Below, piece by piece: positions 17,783-27,247 of a stretch of DNA of 64,000 bases. Source of the stretch: Qipengyuania xiapuensis (GTDB lineage: Bacteria > Pseudomonadota > Alphaproteobacteria > Sphingomonadales > Sphingomonadaceae). Location: assembly GCF_019711395.1 (NCBI RefSeq), contig NZ_JAIGNL010000001.1, forward strand, positions 1,762,620 to 1,826,619, written 5' to 3'. Position 1 is the first letter of the stretch. The number at the start of each line of letters is the position of its first letter. The position numbers and the translations under genes were made by a program. The notes under the pieces were generated by a model that was not told where the DNA came from, did no database searches, and was given only the letters and a program-made list of their open reading frames with translations.

Positions 17783-20700
17783 TCACTCGCTTTCCTGGTC
17801 CTGAATGGTGGGTTCATCCGGAATCACGTCTTCCGGATCGATATCGGGCTCCACTTCTTCGCCCGTAATGGATCTCCTGAGCCGGGTACCGTCGTCGTCG
17901 AGCAGCCCGAGTTCGCGCGGATCGCGCACCGATGCGGGGTCATACATCGCTTTCAGCGAGGTCAGCAGCTGGTAGAACTGCGCGCGGATATTGATGCGGA
18001 ACTGGATCGGCAGGTCGGCAATCTGGCGCGTGATGAAGTTCGTCTTGGCATCCTCGCCCTGGCGCACGCCGTCGAAACGTACCCGCGTCACGATCTCGCC
18101 GGTCAGCGGACCGTCCATGATGATGCGCATCTGGCTGTAGTCGAGGCTGCGCAGCGCATCGAAAGCGAAATTGGCGATGGCCGAGAGGTCTTCGTAGGTC
18201 AGCTCGCCGACATAGGAGATATTGCCGCCGGGCGGACGCGACAGGAGGATGCCCTCCTCGATGAAGCCGTTGCCCTCGGCATCGAAGACGATCGGCACGG
18301 TGCCGTCGAAAGTTCCGGTCGCCGAGATGTTCTCCAGTTCCATCTGCGCCACGAACTGGCCAGCATCGAGGCCGACGATCTCGAAGATATAACGCCGCTC
18401 CTCGCTGACACCGAGGTTGAGGTCGACTTCACGCAGGATCAATCGACCGCCCATAAAGGGCCAGCTGCCACCAGCGACGCTCAGCAATTCGCCATTGCGC
18501 AATTCGAAGGAAACCTCGCCATCGAGGACCTCGATACCCGGATTGACCGAGGCGACCTTGAGCGTCTGGTTCGGAGCCGTGGTGAGGTTCAGCAGGTCGG
18601 TGAACTCGATTGTCCCGCTCGCGCCCTTCACCGGACCGAAAGCCGCTGCGAAATCGATGTTCTCGGACGAGAATGCGCCGGAGCTGGTAACTTCGCCATC
18701 GCTCGACCAGTCGATCCTGCCGCTACCCGTAATCACGCCTTCGGCATTGGCGATCACACCGAGCGCAAGCTGGCTGACGTCCTCGGGCTGCAAGCCCTCA
18801 TCGAAGCGCAGACCCTCGATATCGAGATTGGCGTAGCCGCTGCCGGTCTCGAGATTGTGCCGGATGTCGGCGAGCGTGACGATGCGGTCGCTTGCCGGAT
18901 TACGCAATGCAGCCTCGGCATCGATCACATTGTCGACGAGCGTCAGGCTCGCGTCGCGCGCGACCAGCGGCTCGAAGCGGTCCGGCTCCTCGCGGTCGGT
19001 AAGCCGGAAGGCGCCATCGCCGACTGCGAGCCTGCCATCGGCAAAGGAGAAGCCGCCGGCAACCTCGGTGAGGTCCATAGGCACGGCAGCAAGCGAAGCT
19101 TCGCCGCCTTCGAACGCCCCCGTGATCGTTTCGCCGAAATCCGCATCGATCCGGGCAAAAGCAAACCGACTCGCATCGCCAGCGGTGCCGAGCGTGATGT
19201 CCACGTCGTTTGCGACCAGTTGTCCGGGATAGCTCATGGCGAGCGTACCAGTCTCGAGCGCGAGCGGCGTATCGCCGAGCGAACCTTGCAGGTTCAGCGG
19301 CCCGGTCTCGGCTGCGAAACGCAGGCCTGCCTCTCCGTAGCGAAGGATCGGCGAACCGCCCGAGGGGCATATTGTCAGCCCGGGTCCGGCAAGGTTGAGC
19401 GACGCAAGCGCAAGCCTGCGGAACCCCACACGCACGCATTCGCGCCACAATGCAAGCTCGCCGCCGGGCTCCCACCGGCCTTTGACTGGCATGGACAGGC
19501 CATCGACCGCTCCGCCGGGAAGCGGTCCGCTCGCCTCGACCTCGCCTGCGAAACCCAACGCGCCGCTATCGGCTTGGGCGATGGTGATACCCGGTATCGC
19601 AATACGCGATCCACCCGCTTCATAGGGTGCCATGGAGAGGCGGAAGACTGCTTCGTCCCCGCCACTGCGCTCCATGCGTCCGCTGATGCGCGGAATGCCC
19701 GGCCCGCCGGTGGCGATGTTGCCGGAAAGGCGTGCGGGCTCGTCGGTCGGGGTGCTGAACTCGAATCGCGAAAGCGAGAGGAGGCGCGCTCCGCTTCCTC
19801 CGACAAGCTCCGCTTCGGGAAGCAGGAGGAGCGATCCACCGTCGTCCGAGCGATAAGTGATGCGCGCGCCGAGCGAGCTGCCCCGGGTTTCGGCCTGCAG
19901 CGCAGACCCGATGCGGCGAGCGATTGGCTCCACCAAGGTGCCCTCGCCCGATGCCGCGAGCGATTCGATGGTCCCGATCGACGCGCTGCCGAGCCGCAAG
20001 CCGTTCCCTTCGACATCGCTCTCGATTTCGAGGCGTGCAAAACTGTTGCGTGCGCGCAGGACGCCTTCGGCAGTGATGACCGCGGCGAGCGCTTGCGGAC
20101 TTTCCGCCCCGCGAAGCGCAAAACTGTACCGGGCGGTCGCGTCCCCGTCACGGAGCTGTGCGCGGACCGTCCCTGCAAGCGACTGCGCGGCAACTGATCC
20201 ATATCGCGCACCATCCGATTCGATGCGTGCGGTGAAGGAAGGGTTGGCCAGCGCAGCATCGGTGGCGGCATCGACCTCCGCAACAAGCCCGGAAAGGCTC
20301 GTCTCGCTCTCGGGACACGCGATTTCACTGGCGCGCAGCGGGCCGGAGAACGATGGCTCACCGCCATCTGTCTCGATCTTCCCGAACAGGGTCGCCCCTT
20401 CGGCCCGACATTCCCCGAACGCGAGCTGCGGAGCGCTCGCCGCGAGAATGCCCGCGAAACCGTCGGACACCAGCCCCTCGCCCTCTACCTTGAGACCGAT
20501 CGGGCCGTAATCGCTTTCGACGAGACCCCTGCCGTCCACCAGTTTCAGGTAGAAGTCGGGAAGGCCCGGAGCCGCATCGCTTTCGCCGAAGATCAGTGGA
20601 TCGAGCGAACCGAAGCTCAATTCACCGTCGACGAGTGTGCCGTAAAGGCGCGGCCGTTGAAGGGTAACGGAAGAAATTTGTGGCAGGCCGAGGCGATATC

Positions 20701-20992
20701 GAAGGCTGACGACGACCCTCTCGGCCGTGAAATCGGGCGCTTCCGGATCGCCGATAACGAGATTCGAAATGATCTGCGTGCGCCCGCCCACGCGCAGCAG
20801 GTCGTAACTCGCCGGAATGTCGTAACCGGCCAGTTCTTCGCGGATCAGGTCGTTGACGATGCTTTCGCGGCTTGCCCATGCCGTGAGGCCGACCGCGAGC
20901 AGGACGAGGATCGACAGCCCGGGGATCGCCCAGCGCTTCTTGCGCCAGCGCGGCCGGTGAGGCTGAGCAATCTGATCGTCGGACCCGTCCAT
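17783..20992 (-). CDS. ydbH: YdbH family AsmA-like intermembrane protein
   Basis: 1069 residues. A short cytoplasmic N-terminus, one membrane helix (WAIPGLSILVLLAVGLTAW, about 21-39), then a very long beta-rich periplasmic domain of the AsmA/TAM repeat type. The C-terminal DUF2125-like/YdbH region includes VPIVFDAEGNGFIEEGILLS and GGNISYVGEL. In E. coli this class builds a grooved bridge moving phospholipids to the outer membrane. The ydbH-ynbE-ydbL order here supports the assignment. The final acidic tail (IDPEDVIPDEPTIQDQESE) is unusual. A long antisense frame across it is a codon-bias shadow. Confidence 0.85.
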   Translation of the reverse strand: MDGSDDQIAQPHRPRWRKKRWAIPGLSILVLLAVGLTAWASRESIVNDLIREELAGYDIPASYDLLRVGGRTQIISNLVIGDPEAPDFTAERVVVSLRYRLGLPQISSVTLQRPRLYGTLVDGELSFGSLDPLIFGESDAAPGLPDFYLKLVDGRGLVESDYGPIGLKVEGEGLVSDGFAGILAASAPQLAFGECRAEGATLFGKIETDGGEPSFSGPLRASEIACPESETSLSGLVAEVDAATDAALANPSFTARIESDGARYGSVAAQSLAGTVRAQLRDGDATARYSFALRGAESPQALAAVITAEGVLRARNSFARLEIESDVEGNGLRLGSASIGTIESLAASGEGTLVEPIARRIGSALQAETRGSSLGARITYRSDDGGSLLLLPEAELVGGSGARLLSLSRFEFSTPTDEPARLSGNIATGGPGIPRISGRMERSGGDEAVFRLSMAPYEAGGSRIAIPGITIAQADSGALGFAGEVEASGPLPGGAVDGLSMPVKGRWEPGGELALWRECVRVGFRRLALASLNLAGPGLTICPSGGSPILRYGEAGLRFAAETGPLNLQGSLGDTPLALETGTLAMSYPGQLVANDVDITLGTAGDASRFAFARIDADFGETITGAFEGGEASLAAVPMDLTEVAGGFSFADGRLAVGDGAFRLTDREEPDRFEPLVARDASLTLVDNVIDAEAALRNPASDRIVTLADIRHNLETGSGYANLDIEGLRFDEGLQPEDVSQLALGVIANAEGVITGSGRIDWSSDGEVTSSGAFSSENIDFAAAFGPVKGASGTIEFTDLLNLTTAPNQTLKVASVNPGIEVLDGEVSFELRNGELLSVAGGSWPFMGGRLILREVDLNLGVSEERRYIFEIVGLDAGQFVAQMELENISATGTFDGTVPIVFDAEGNGFIEEGILLSRPPGGNISYVGELTYEDLSAIANFAFDALRSLDYSQMRIIMDGPLTGEIVTRVRFDGVRQGEDAKTNFITRQIADLPIQFRINIRAQFYQLLTSLKAMYDPASVRDPRELGLLDDDGTRLRRSITGEEVEPDIDPEDVIPDEPTIQDQESE

Positions 20993-21085
20993 CGAACCTC
21001 ACACTTGCGCCCATCGCCCGTGGAAGGCAATGCAAGGTATTGAAACGGCTTGGGGGATTAAGGGTTGCCGGAGGTCGCGAAAAAG

Positions 21086-21763
21086 GTGCCGGGGCACGCC
21101 GGCACGGGGCACCGCGAACGCTTGCGCCAGCGGCTGCTGAAGGGCGGCGCAGAGGCGCTGGCCGACTACGAGCTACTGGAATTCCTCCTGTTTTCGGCGA
21201 TCAGGCAAGGCGATACCAAGCCGCTCGCCAAGCGGCTGATCGATCATTTCGGATCGTTTTCCGCTGTGCTCGGCGCGGAACCGGGCGCGCTCGCGCAGGT
21301 CAAGGGAATGGGCGAGGCAAGCGCGGCGGCGCTCCATGCAGTCGCCCTTGCCGCCCGCCGGATGGCACGCGGCGAAGTCGAACAACAGCCCGTTCTCGGC
21401 AGCTGGCAATCGCTCCTCGATTATCTCGCCATCGATATGGGGCATTTGAAGCACGAGCGCGTGCGCGTGCTCTATCTCGATACGCGCAACCGGCTGATCG
21501 ACGACCACCTGGCAGCAGAAGGCTCGATCGACGAGGCGGCAATCCACCCGCGCGAGGTTATCCGCCGCGCGTTCGACAAGGGCGCGAGCGCGCTGATCCT
21601 CGTCCACAACCATCCCAGCGGCGATCCGGAGCCCAGCCGGGCCGACATCCAGATCACGAACCGGATCGCCGAAGCAGGCCGGCTGCTCGGCATCACCGTG
21701 CACGATCATGTCATCGTGGGGCGCGGCACGCATGTCTCGCTGCGCGCCAAGGGCCTGATCTAG
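21086..21763 (+). CDS. radC: RadC family protein (JAMM-fold)
   Basis: 225 residues from a GTG at 21086 with GGAGG 11 bases upstream; a TTG at 21065 would add seven residues. It has the helix-hairpin-helix region (ADYELLEFLLFSAI, VKGMGEASAAALHAVA) and the metal motif HNHPSGDPEPSRAD of the MPN/JAMM fold. Despite the name, a DNA-repair role is not established for the family. It is divergent from ydbH across about 90 bases. Confidence 0.85.
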   Translation: MPGHAGTGHRERLRQRLLKGGAEALADYELLEFLLFSAIRQGDTKPLAKRLIDHFGSFSAVLGAEPGALAQVKGMGEASAAALHAVALAARRMARGEVEQQPVLGSWQSLLDYLAIDMGHLKHERVRVLYLDTRNRLIDDHLAAEGSIDEAAIHPREVIRRAFDKGASALILVHNHPSGDPEPSRADIQITNRIAEAGRLLGITVHDHVIVGRGTHVSLRAKGLI

Positions 21764-21773
21764 GTTCGCCCGC

Positions 21774-22889
21774 TTAGCTGCCGATCACATATTTTGAGTA
21801 TGATCCGGTCACCAGCTTGATGGCCGCTACCACGAGATAGGAAACCGCCAGCGCGATCAGGAAGGCGGCTATCACCGCGAGGAGCAGCGCCCAGGCCGGA
21901 TTGCTTTCGGGCACGAACTGACCGACCAGCTTGGCGATCGGGCGAAGCAGTGGTCCATGCAGGAAGTATATACCGAAGGAATAGGCCGCCACCTTCTTGA
22001 GGAAGCCTTTGGTGGTCTGCGACATGCTGGCGCTGGTCTTCATCAGCGCGACCAGCATCAGGGCCGCGAGTGACAGCCGCAAGACGTAAAAGGCACTCTC
22101 GCGCGGTATCATCGGGCCGAACTCGCCCACCCCAGTGATGTCGATGAAGATGATCGCCGCAGCCGCGAGCAAGGCCAGCGCCGCAACCTCGTATTTCCGC
22201 CGCGAGAATAACTCGACGCTGGCGTTGGGATCACGGCCTATGACGAGACCGACTACGTAGACGCCACCGAAGAATGTCACCATCGCCGGTGTCACCTCGG
22301 TATCGGTCCTCGAGATGAAGAGCGGCAGGATCATCAGCACGAGGGCAAGCACGAAAAGGGATTTCTGCGTCACGATCCTGAGCAGCACCGGGCTGATCAC
22401 GTAAAGGATCATGATGACCGGGATGTACCAGAGCGTGTTCCATGCCTCGCCCATGAAGACGTTGAATGCGATTTCGCCAACCGCGTCTGTTGTAGGGGGC
22501 ACGAGGCCCGTCCGAAGGTAATCCTGCGCGAGGAAAAGAATGGTCAGCCCGGTGCTCACCAGTGCGAATGGGAGCCAGACGAACTCCACGCGCGAGCGCA
22601 GGAAAGGCCCATGCGGCTTGCGGTGCAGGCGATAGGCATAGAGGATCCCGCTGATCAGGGCGAAATACACGGTCGCATCGTGGGACGCGATGTGGACCAG
22701 CGTCCGGACGGACGAGTATCCCTCTTCAAGTCCCGATACACCGCGCAGCAGGACTGCATTGCCCGAATGAATCATGACCACGAAAAGGATCGCCACGCCG
22801 CGGAACAGGTCCAGATAGTCAAGGTAGGGCGAAGGCGGCTTCGCCGTGTCCGGAGCCTTCTGTCCTGAAAGCGATGTCTCCACGTTCAT
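21774..22889 (-). CDS. Acyltransferase family 3 membrane protein
   Basis: 371 residues, about ten membrane helices. The start LDYLDLFRGVAILFVVMIHSG holds the RG...H pattern typical of OafA/NodX-type acyltransferases, with a C-terminal YSFGIYFLHGPLL. Such enzymes put acetyl or other acyl groups on sugars of exported glycans or lipids. The ATG at 22889 overlaps the stop of the upstream membrane-protein gene by 4 bases, so the two are translationally coupled. Confidence 0.85.
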   Translation of the reverse strand: MNVETSLSGQKAPDTAKPPSPYLDYLDLFRGVAILFVVMIHSGNAVLLRGVSGLEEGYSSVRTLVHIASHDATVYFALISGILYAYRLHRKPHGPFLRSRVEFVWLPFALVSTGLTILFLAQDYLRTGLVPPTTDAVGEIAFNVFMGEAWNTLWYIPVIMILYVISPVLLRIVTQKSLFVLALVLMILPLFISRTDTEVTPAMVTFFGGVYVVGLVIGRDPNASVELFSRRKYEVAALALLAAAAIIFIDITGVGEFGPMIPRESAFYVLRLSLAALMLVALMKTSASMSQTTKGFLKKVAAYSFGIYFLHGPLLRPIAKLVGQFVPESNPAWALLLAVIAAFLIALAVSYLVVAAIKLVTGSYSKYVIGS

Positions 22890-24208
22890 TGGCCCGCGCC
22901 CCCTCTCGTATTGTGCCGCGAACCTTCCCTGATGAGGACGCTCGGCAATTCGCGCTCCATCATCGATCCGGGAGGATGGGGACAACAGACCTCCGGATCC
23001 GAGGTTTTCTCGTGATGCAAGGTCGGGACGTTAACGAGAAGCCCCAGCACCGCTGCGAGCCAGACCCAAATTGCCATGCGCGGAACGCCGGGAGCGGAAG
23101 CGAAAAAGAGCGCGATGAGCCACTGGGGGCTATAGAGCAGCGCCTCGTCGGGGTTGAAGTAGAGGTAGAAGAGCAGGATCGCACTTGCTGCGGCAAGCAG
23201 GCCGAACGTTTCCGTGCGTTCGCTCGAACGCACCGCCCGGACAAGCGAGACGACGAGCAGCGAAGCCATCGCGAGATAGGCTGCAAGATGGAGCGGACGT
23301 GCTCCGAACTGCAAGAGGTCGGCAAAGATGAACCTGCAGCGCAGAAACTCGTAAGGTGCGACAAAGGAAAACACGAAACTCGTGGCGAGGAAGTCGGCGA
23401 GAACCTGCGGGTCGATGAAATGGGAGAAGCTTGCGAAGCGCTCCAGGTAATCACCGTGCCACACGAGCCCGTCATCGCCCTCCGCGGCGACTGCAGGCGC
23501 TACGACGGCGAGCAGGACGAAGGCGAGAGGCACCAGAATGCAGAGGGCAAATTTGCGGAGATCGGCAACCACCTCTGCCTGCTTGAGGAGGCATGCGAAA
23601 TACACGAGGAGGAAGGCCGCTGCCGGTGCGTTTGCGAGAGCGAGTCCGGCACCGATCGCACCGGCAACGGACGCACTGACGAGGGCGTCCTGACGCGCTT
23701 TCTCGGCCACGACCGGCAGCAGGAGACAGGCAATGCAAATTGCAAGGAGCGTGACGCCATAGCTCTCGGCCATGCCGAAATGGGTTGCTACTCCCAGAGT
23801 GGAAAGCACGAGGAGGGTCAGGCCTGCCGAAACCGCCTTAGTGTTACCCGCCCTGCGGAAATAGGCGAAGGCCAGCACAGCTGCACAAGCCTGGACAAGC
23901 GATAGCGCAAGTGTGGCGGCAAGTGCCTGCGAAATGCCCAGCCAGATGAGCGGCTGCGCCAGCAATGCAATCAGCACTACCGCGAGCGCATGCTTGTGCA
24001 CCCGTAGGCCAAGGAAATTGCCTTCTTCGAGATAGCGCCAGATCGACACGGTGTCGGCGCCAAGCACGCAATTGTTGACCGAGATTGCCTCGCGGCTGAC
24101 CTCGATCCGCAAGACCGATACCACCATCACGACCACGCCAAGCGTGATCGCCAGAATGACGTCGCGGCGTTCGATGGCGGAAAACTCCCGCTGCAACAGG
24201 AAGACCAT
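22886..24208 (-). CDS. Polytopic membrane protein, possibly GT-C glycosyltransferase-like
   Basis: 440 residues with roughly ten hydrophobic helices and large loops, starting at the ATG at 24208. I see no recognised catalytic motif, though the layout (short cytoplasmic N-terminus, an acidic segment LGADTVSIWRYLEEGNFLG after helix 1, many helices) is like lipid-linked-sugar glycosyltransferases of the GT-C fold. It lies between a UbiA-type prenyltransferase and an acyltransferase and overlaps the latter, so a joint role in a lipid-linked glycan is inferred. Confidence 0.6.
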   Translation of the reverse strand: MVFLLQREFSAIERRDVILAITLGVVVMVVSVLRIEVSREAISVNNCVLGADTVSIWRYLEEGNFLGLRVHKHALAVVLIALLAQPLIWLGISQALAATLALSLVQACAAVLAFAYFRRAGNTKAVSAGLTLLVLSTLGVATHFGMAESYGVTLLAICIACLLLPVVAEKARQDALVSASVAGAIGAGLALANAPAAAFLLVYFACLLKQAEVVADLRKFALCILVPLAFVLLAVVAPAVAAEGDDGLVWHGDYLERFASFSHFIDPQVLADFLATSFVFSFVAPYEFLRCRFIFADLLQFGARPLHLAAYLAMASLLVVSLVRAVRSSERTETFGLLAAASAILLFYLYFNPDEALLYSPQWLIALFFASAPGVPRMAIWVWLAAVLGLLVNVPTLHHEKTSDPEVCCPHPPGSMMERELPSVLIREGSRHNTRGGAGQ

Positions 24209-24252
24209 GCTTCCGTCACCCGAAGTTGGTTTGTCAGCAGCCAAACCGTTGG

Positions 24253-25206
24253 CTACCAGGCCAGCAAGGACACGAGGAAAACGCCGATACCGCACAACTG
24301 ACTCATCGGGTCGCGCAGCGTGTAAACGACCGGATCGGTGTGGATCTTGCCGCGGTTCGCCAGCAGCAACATACGGATCAGCCAGAAGATCAGCAGCGGA
24401 ACGATCACCCACAAGATGCGGGGCTGGCTGAAGTTCTGCGTGACGTCAGGCGATCCGATAAAACGCATCAGGATGGCCATAGAGCTCAATCCCGCTGCAG
24501 CCGCTATTGCCAGCATTACCGGATAGTCGCCGACTGTATAGGAGCGCCCAAGCAATCTCTGCTGCGGTCCGTTTCCTAGGCGAGCGAGCTCTGAACAGCG
24601 CTTGACCGTCGCCAGCGAGAGGAACAGCAGGCAAGAGAACGCGAGGATCCAGTCGGAGGAATCGAGCCCTTCGAACTGCGCGCCGATAGCTTCGTCGCCA
24701 GCTATGACGCGCAGCACATAAAGACATGCGATGACGACGATATCGAGGCCGAGCATCCGTTTGAGACGCAGCGTGTAAGCGACCGACGCAACTACATATG
24801 CGGCCAGAACCATGCCGAAAGCGATGGGCAATAGTGCGGCCAGCCCTGCCCCGAGCAGGATAAGCGCCGCAATCACGAACCAGCCGGTCGATGGCTGCAA
24901 GTCACCACTTGCAAAGGGTCGGAGCCGCTTCGTCTCGTGCAGCTCGTCGACCTCGCGGTCGAGGATGTCGTTGAAGATGTATGTGGCCGAGGCGACGAGA
25001 CTGAAGGAAAAAAACGCGATTGCTGCGTCGCGAATGTCGGCGAGATCAAACTCGTGCGAAATGATCAGCGGAACGAAGATCAGGAAATTCTTGGACCACT
25101 GGTGCAGCCTCATGGCGGATATGATCGAGCCTGCCAGCGAGGTCGCCGCCGCGGGTCGTTCGCTCGCCATCTCTCTCCTCACGCCCGAATCCGAATTGCT
25201 CGTCAT
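24253..25206 (-). CDS. UbiA superfamily prenyltransferase (PT_UbiA_2 / DPPR-synthase-like)
   Basis: 317 residues, about nine helices. The first Asp-rich motif is NDILDREVD (residues 79-87), followed by ETKRLRPFASG. The second conserved segment is YTLRLKRMLGLDIVVIA. Later come LFLSLATVKRCSEL and the tail DPVVYTLRDPMSQLCG. These match the branch near decaprenyl-phosphate phosphoribosyltransferase rather than 4-hydroxybenzoate UbiA. Many members carry an N-terminal HAD phosphatase domain, absent here. The start has GGAGGG five bases upstream. It heads the cluster with the two membrane genes downstream. Confidence 0.8.
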   Translation of the reverse strand: MTSNSDSGVRREMASERPAAATSLAGSIISAMRLHQWSKNFLIFVPLIISHEFDLADIRDAAIAFFSFSLVASATYIFNDILDREVDELHETKRLRPFASGDLQPSTGWFVIAALILLGAGLAALLPIAFGMVLAAYVVASVAYTLRLKRMLGLDIVVIACLYVLRVIAGDEAIGAQFEGLDSSDWILAFSCLLFLSLATVKRCSELARLGNGPQQRLLGRSYTVGDYPVMLAIAAAAGLSSMAILMRFIGSPDVTQNFSQPRILWVIVPLLIFWLIRMLLLANRGKIHTDPVVYTLRDPMSQLCGIGVFLVSLLAW

Positions 25207-25519
25207 TCCGGCCCTCCGGACGGACGCGAAGATGAAGCAGCTGGAGCGCCATTCTCGTAATCGGTAGTTGCCACTCGCCGGAGCTCCCCGCCTGCGGCCA
25301 GCTCGCTCCCCTCACGAAGCTGACCTTCCAGCGAAGCTTACGCCGCACAAAATGCAGTATAAATTACCCTTAAAGCTGGAACTGACCATTACGGGACCCT
25401 CTTTCGAGTAGGGTCGATCCTTCCCCCGCCCTCAATTGCGCCCGCACTTGAATTGCGACCACTACCGCTCTAGCGGCGCAGGCAATTCTCTCACGCACAA
25501 TTCCAGTCCGGAGTCTCAC
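25207..25519. other. Divergent intergenic region between the UbiA-like gene and purB
   Basis: No coding frame is credible. The middle (about 25340-25380) is AT-rich and on the minus strand includes TATACT, a possible -10 for the prenyltransferase gene. On the plus strand TTGAAT (25448-25453) with TAGCGG 17 bases on is a weak candidate for purB. Neither is secure. Confidence 0.35.
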
Positions 25520-26830
25520 ATGGTCCCCCGCTACGCCCGTCCCGCAATGACCGCGATCTGGGAGCCGGAAGCGAAGTATCGCATCTGGTTCGAAATCGAG
25601 GCGCATGCGACCGAGAAACTGGGCGAGCTGGGTGTCGTCCCGAAAAGCGCTGCCAAGGCACTGTGGGACTGGTGGGCCACGAACCCGAAAATCGACGTCG
25701 AAGCCATCGACGCGATCGAGGCGGTGACCAAGCACGACGTCATCGCCTTCCTTACCTGGGTGGCAGAAAACGTCGGCGAAGAAGCGCGCTTCATGCACCA
25801 GGGCATGACCAGCTCGGACGTGCTCGACACTACGCTCGCCGTACAGCTCGCCCGCTCAACCGACCTGTTGCTCGAAGACCTCGACGACCTCCTCGCCGCG
25901 ATCAAGCGCCGCGCGGAAGAGCACAAGTACACGCCGACCATCGGCCGCAGCCACGGCATCCACGCAGAACCCGTGACCTTCGGTCTCAAGCTCGCGCAGG
26001 CCTATGCCGAGTTCGACCGCTGCAAGACCCGCCTCATCGCTGCGCGCGAGGAAATCGCCACCTGCGCGATCTCGGGCGCGGTGGGCACCTTCGCCAATAT
26101 CGACCCGAGCGTGGAGGAATATGTCGCCGAGAAGCTGGGCCTGAAGCCCGAGCCGGTCTCGACGCAGGTCATCCCGCGCGATCGCCACGCCATGTATTTC
26201 GCAACGCTCGCCGTGATCGCGGGCTCGATCGAGCGTGTTGCCGTCGAAGTCCGCCATCTCCAGCGCACCGAAGTGCTCGAAGCGGAGGAGTTCTTCTCCA
26301 AGGGCCAGAAGGGTTCGAGCGCGATGCCGCACAAGCGCAACCCGATCCTCACCGAGAACCTCACCGGCCAGGCCCGCATGATCCGCGCCTATGCCCTGCC
26401 CGCGCTGGAGAACGTCGCCTTGTGGCACGAGCGCGATATCTCGCACTCCTCCGTCGAACGCTTCATCGGCCCCGATGCCACGATCACCCTCGATTTCGCT
26501 CTCGCCCGCCTTACCGGCGTGGTCGACAAGCTGCTCGTCTACCCCGAGCGCATGCAGGCGAACATGGACCGCATGGGCGGCCTCATCCACTCGCAACGCG
26601 TGCTGCTCGCCCTCACCCAGAACGGCGTGAGCCGAGAGGATGCATACCGCCTCGTCCAGCGCAACGCGATGAAGGTGTGGGAATCGGACGGCAAGCTGAT
26701 GCTGCTCGACCTGCTCAAGGCAGACGAGGAAGTGACCGCTGCGCTGACGAACGAACAACTCGAGGAACGCTTCGACCTCGATTACCACTTCAAGCAGGTG
26801 GACACGATCTTCGACCGCGTGTTCGGCTAG
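25520..26830 (+). CDS. purB: Adenylosuccinate lyase
   Basis: Cleaves SAICAR and adenylosuccinate in purine synthesis. The 436-residue protein has the fumarase/aspartase-superfamily signature GQKGSSAMPHKRNPILTENL, plus MTSSDVLDTT and RSHGIHAEP with the catalytic His region. The ATG at 25520 gives the usual start MVPRYARPAMTAIWEPEAKY and has CGGAG upstream. Confidence 0.96.
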   Translation: MVPRYARPAMTAIWEPEAKYRIWFEIEAHATEKLGELGVVPKSAAKALWDWWATNPKIDVEAIDAIEAVTKHDVIAFLTWVAENVGEEARFMHQGMTSSDVLDTTLAVQLARSTDLLLEDLDDLLAAIKRRAEEHKYTPTIGRSHGIHAEPVTFGLKLAQAYAEFDRCKTRLIAAREEIATCAISGAVGTFANIDPSVEEYVAEKLGLKPEPVSTQVIPRDRHAMYFATLAVIAGSIERVAVEVRHLQRTEVLEAEEFFSKGQKGSSAMPHKRNPILTENLTGQARMIRAYALPALENVALWHERDISHSSVERFIGPDATITLDFALARLTGVVDKLLVYPERMQANMDRMGGLIHSQRVLLALTQNGVSREDAYRLVQRNAMKVWESDGKLMLLDLLKADEEVTAALTNEQLEERFDLDYHFKQVDTIFDRVFG

Positions 26831-26887
26831 ACGCAAGGCTTTTCGCCGCCTAGCATCGCGCAAACAGAAGACGGGAGCTGTGTGCCA

Positions 26888-27247
26888 ATGCAAATCGTAA
26901 GAACGATCCTGTGGATCCTGCTGCTGGTGGGCGTACTCGCCTTCTCCTTCGGCAATTGGGACCGCCAGATCGACGTGCGCATCTGGCCAGGCATCGTGTG
27001 GGACACGCGCGTTCCGGCGCTCGTGATCGTATCTTTCATTCTCGGCCTGCTGCCGATGTGGATCTATCACCGCGGCGTGCGCTGGCGCCAGAGCCGCCGG
27101 ATTACGGCGCTTGAGACTGCAACGCAGAAAATGGCCTCGCCCAAGCCGGATGCCGATACCACGGCAGCGCGCCCCTATCCGCCCAAGCAGGCCATTCCGG
27201 CTGAACCAGCCAACCCGGTCGACCCGGAACCCGCGCCGAAGTCATGA
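26888..27247 (+). CDS. LapA-like (DUF1049) membrane protein
   Basis: 119 residues: two membrane helices (ILWILLLVGVLAFSFGNW and VPALVIVSFILGLLPMWIYH) in the LapA/DUF1049 arrangement, a basic cytoplasmic stretch, and a Pro/Ala-rich tail. LapA-type proteins are linked to LPS assembly in other bacteria; the role here is open. The stop overlaps the pyrF start (ATGA). Confidence 0.75.
   Translation: MQIVRTILWILLLVGVLAFSFGNWDRQIDVRIWPGIVWDTRVPALVIVSFILGLLPMWIYHRGVRWRQSRRITALETATQKMASPKPDADTTAARPYPPKQAIPAEPANPVDPEPAPKS

Noticed and set aside
17735..20197. A very long open frame (820 codons) antisense to ydbH
   Set aside because: Its frame mirrors the codon bias of ydbH in GC-rich DNA. The ydbH strand has a membrane anchor, the AsmA-like pattern and operon partners, while the antisense translation is low in hydrophobic residues and matches nothing.
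21774..25206. O-antigen or capsule island
   Set aside because: No nucleotide-sugar enzymes, Wzx/Wzy, Wza or glycosyltransferase families are recognisable; only three membrane genes are present, so a full polysaccharide locus is not supported.
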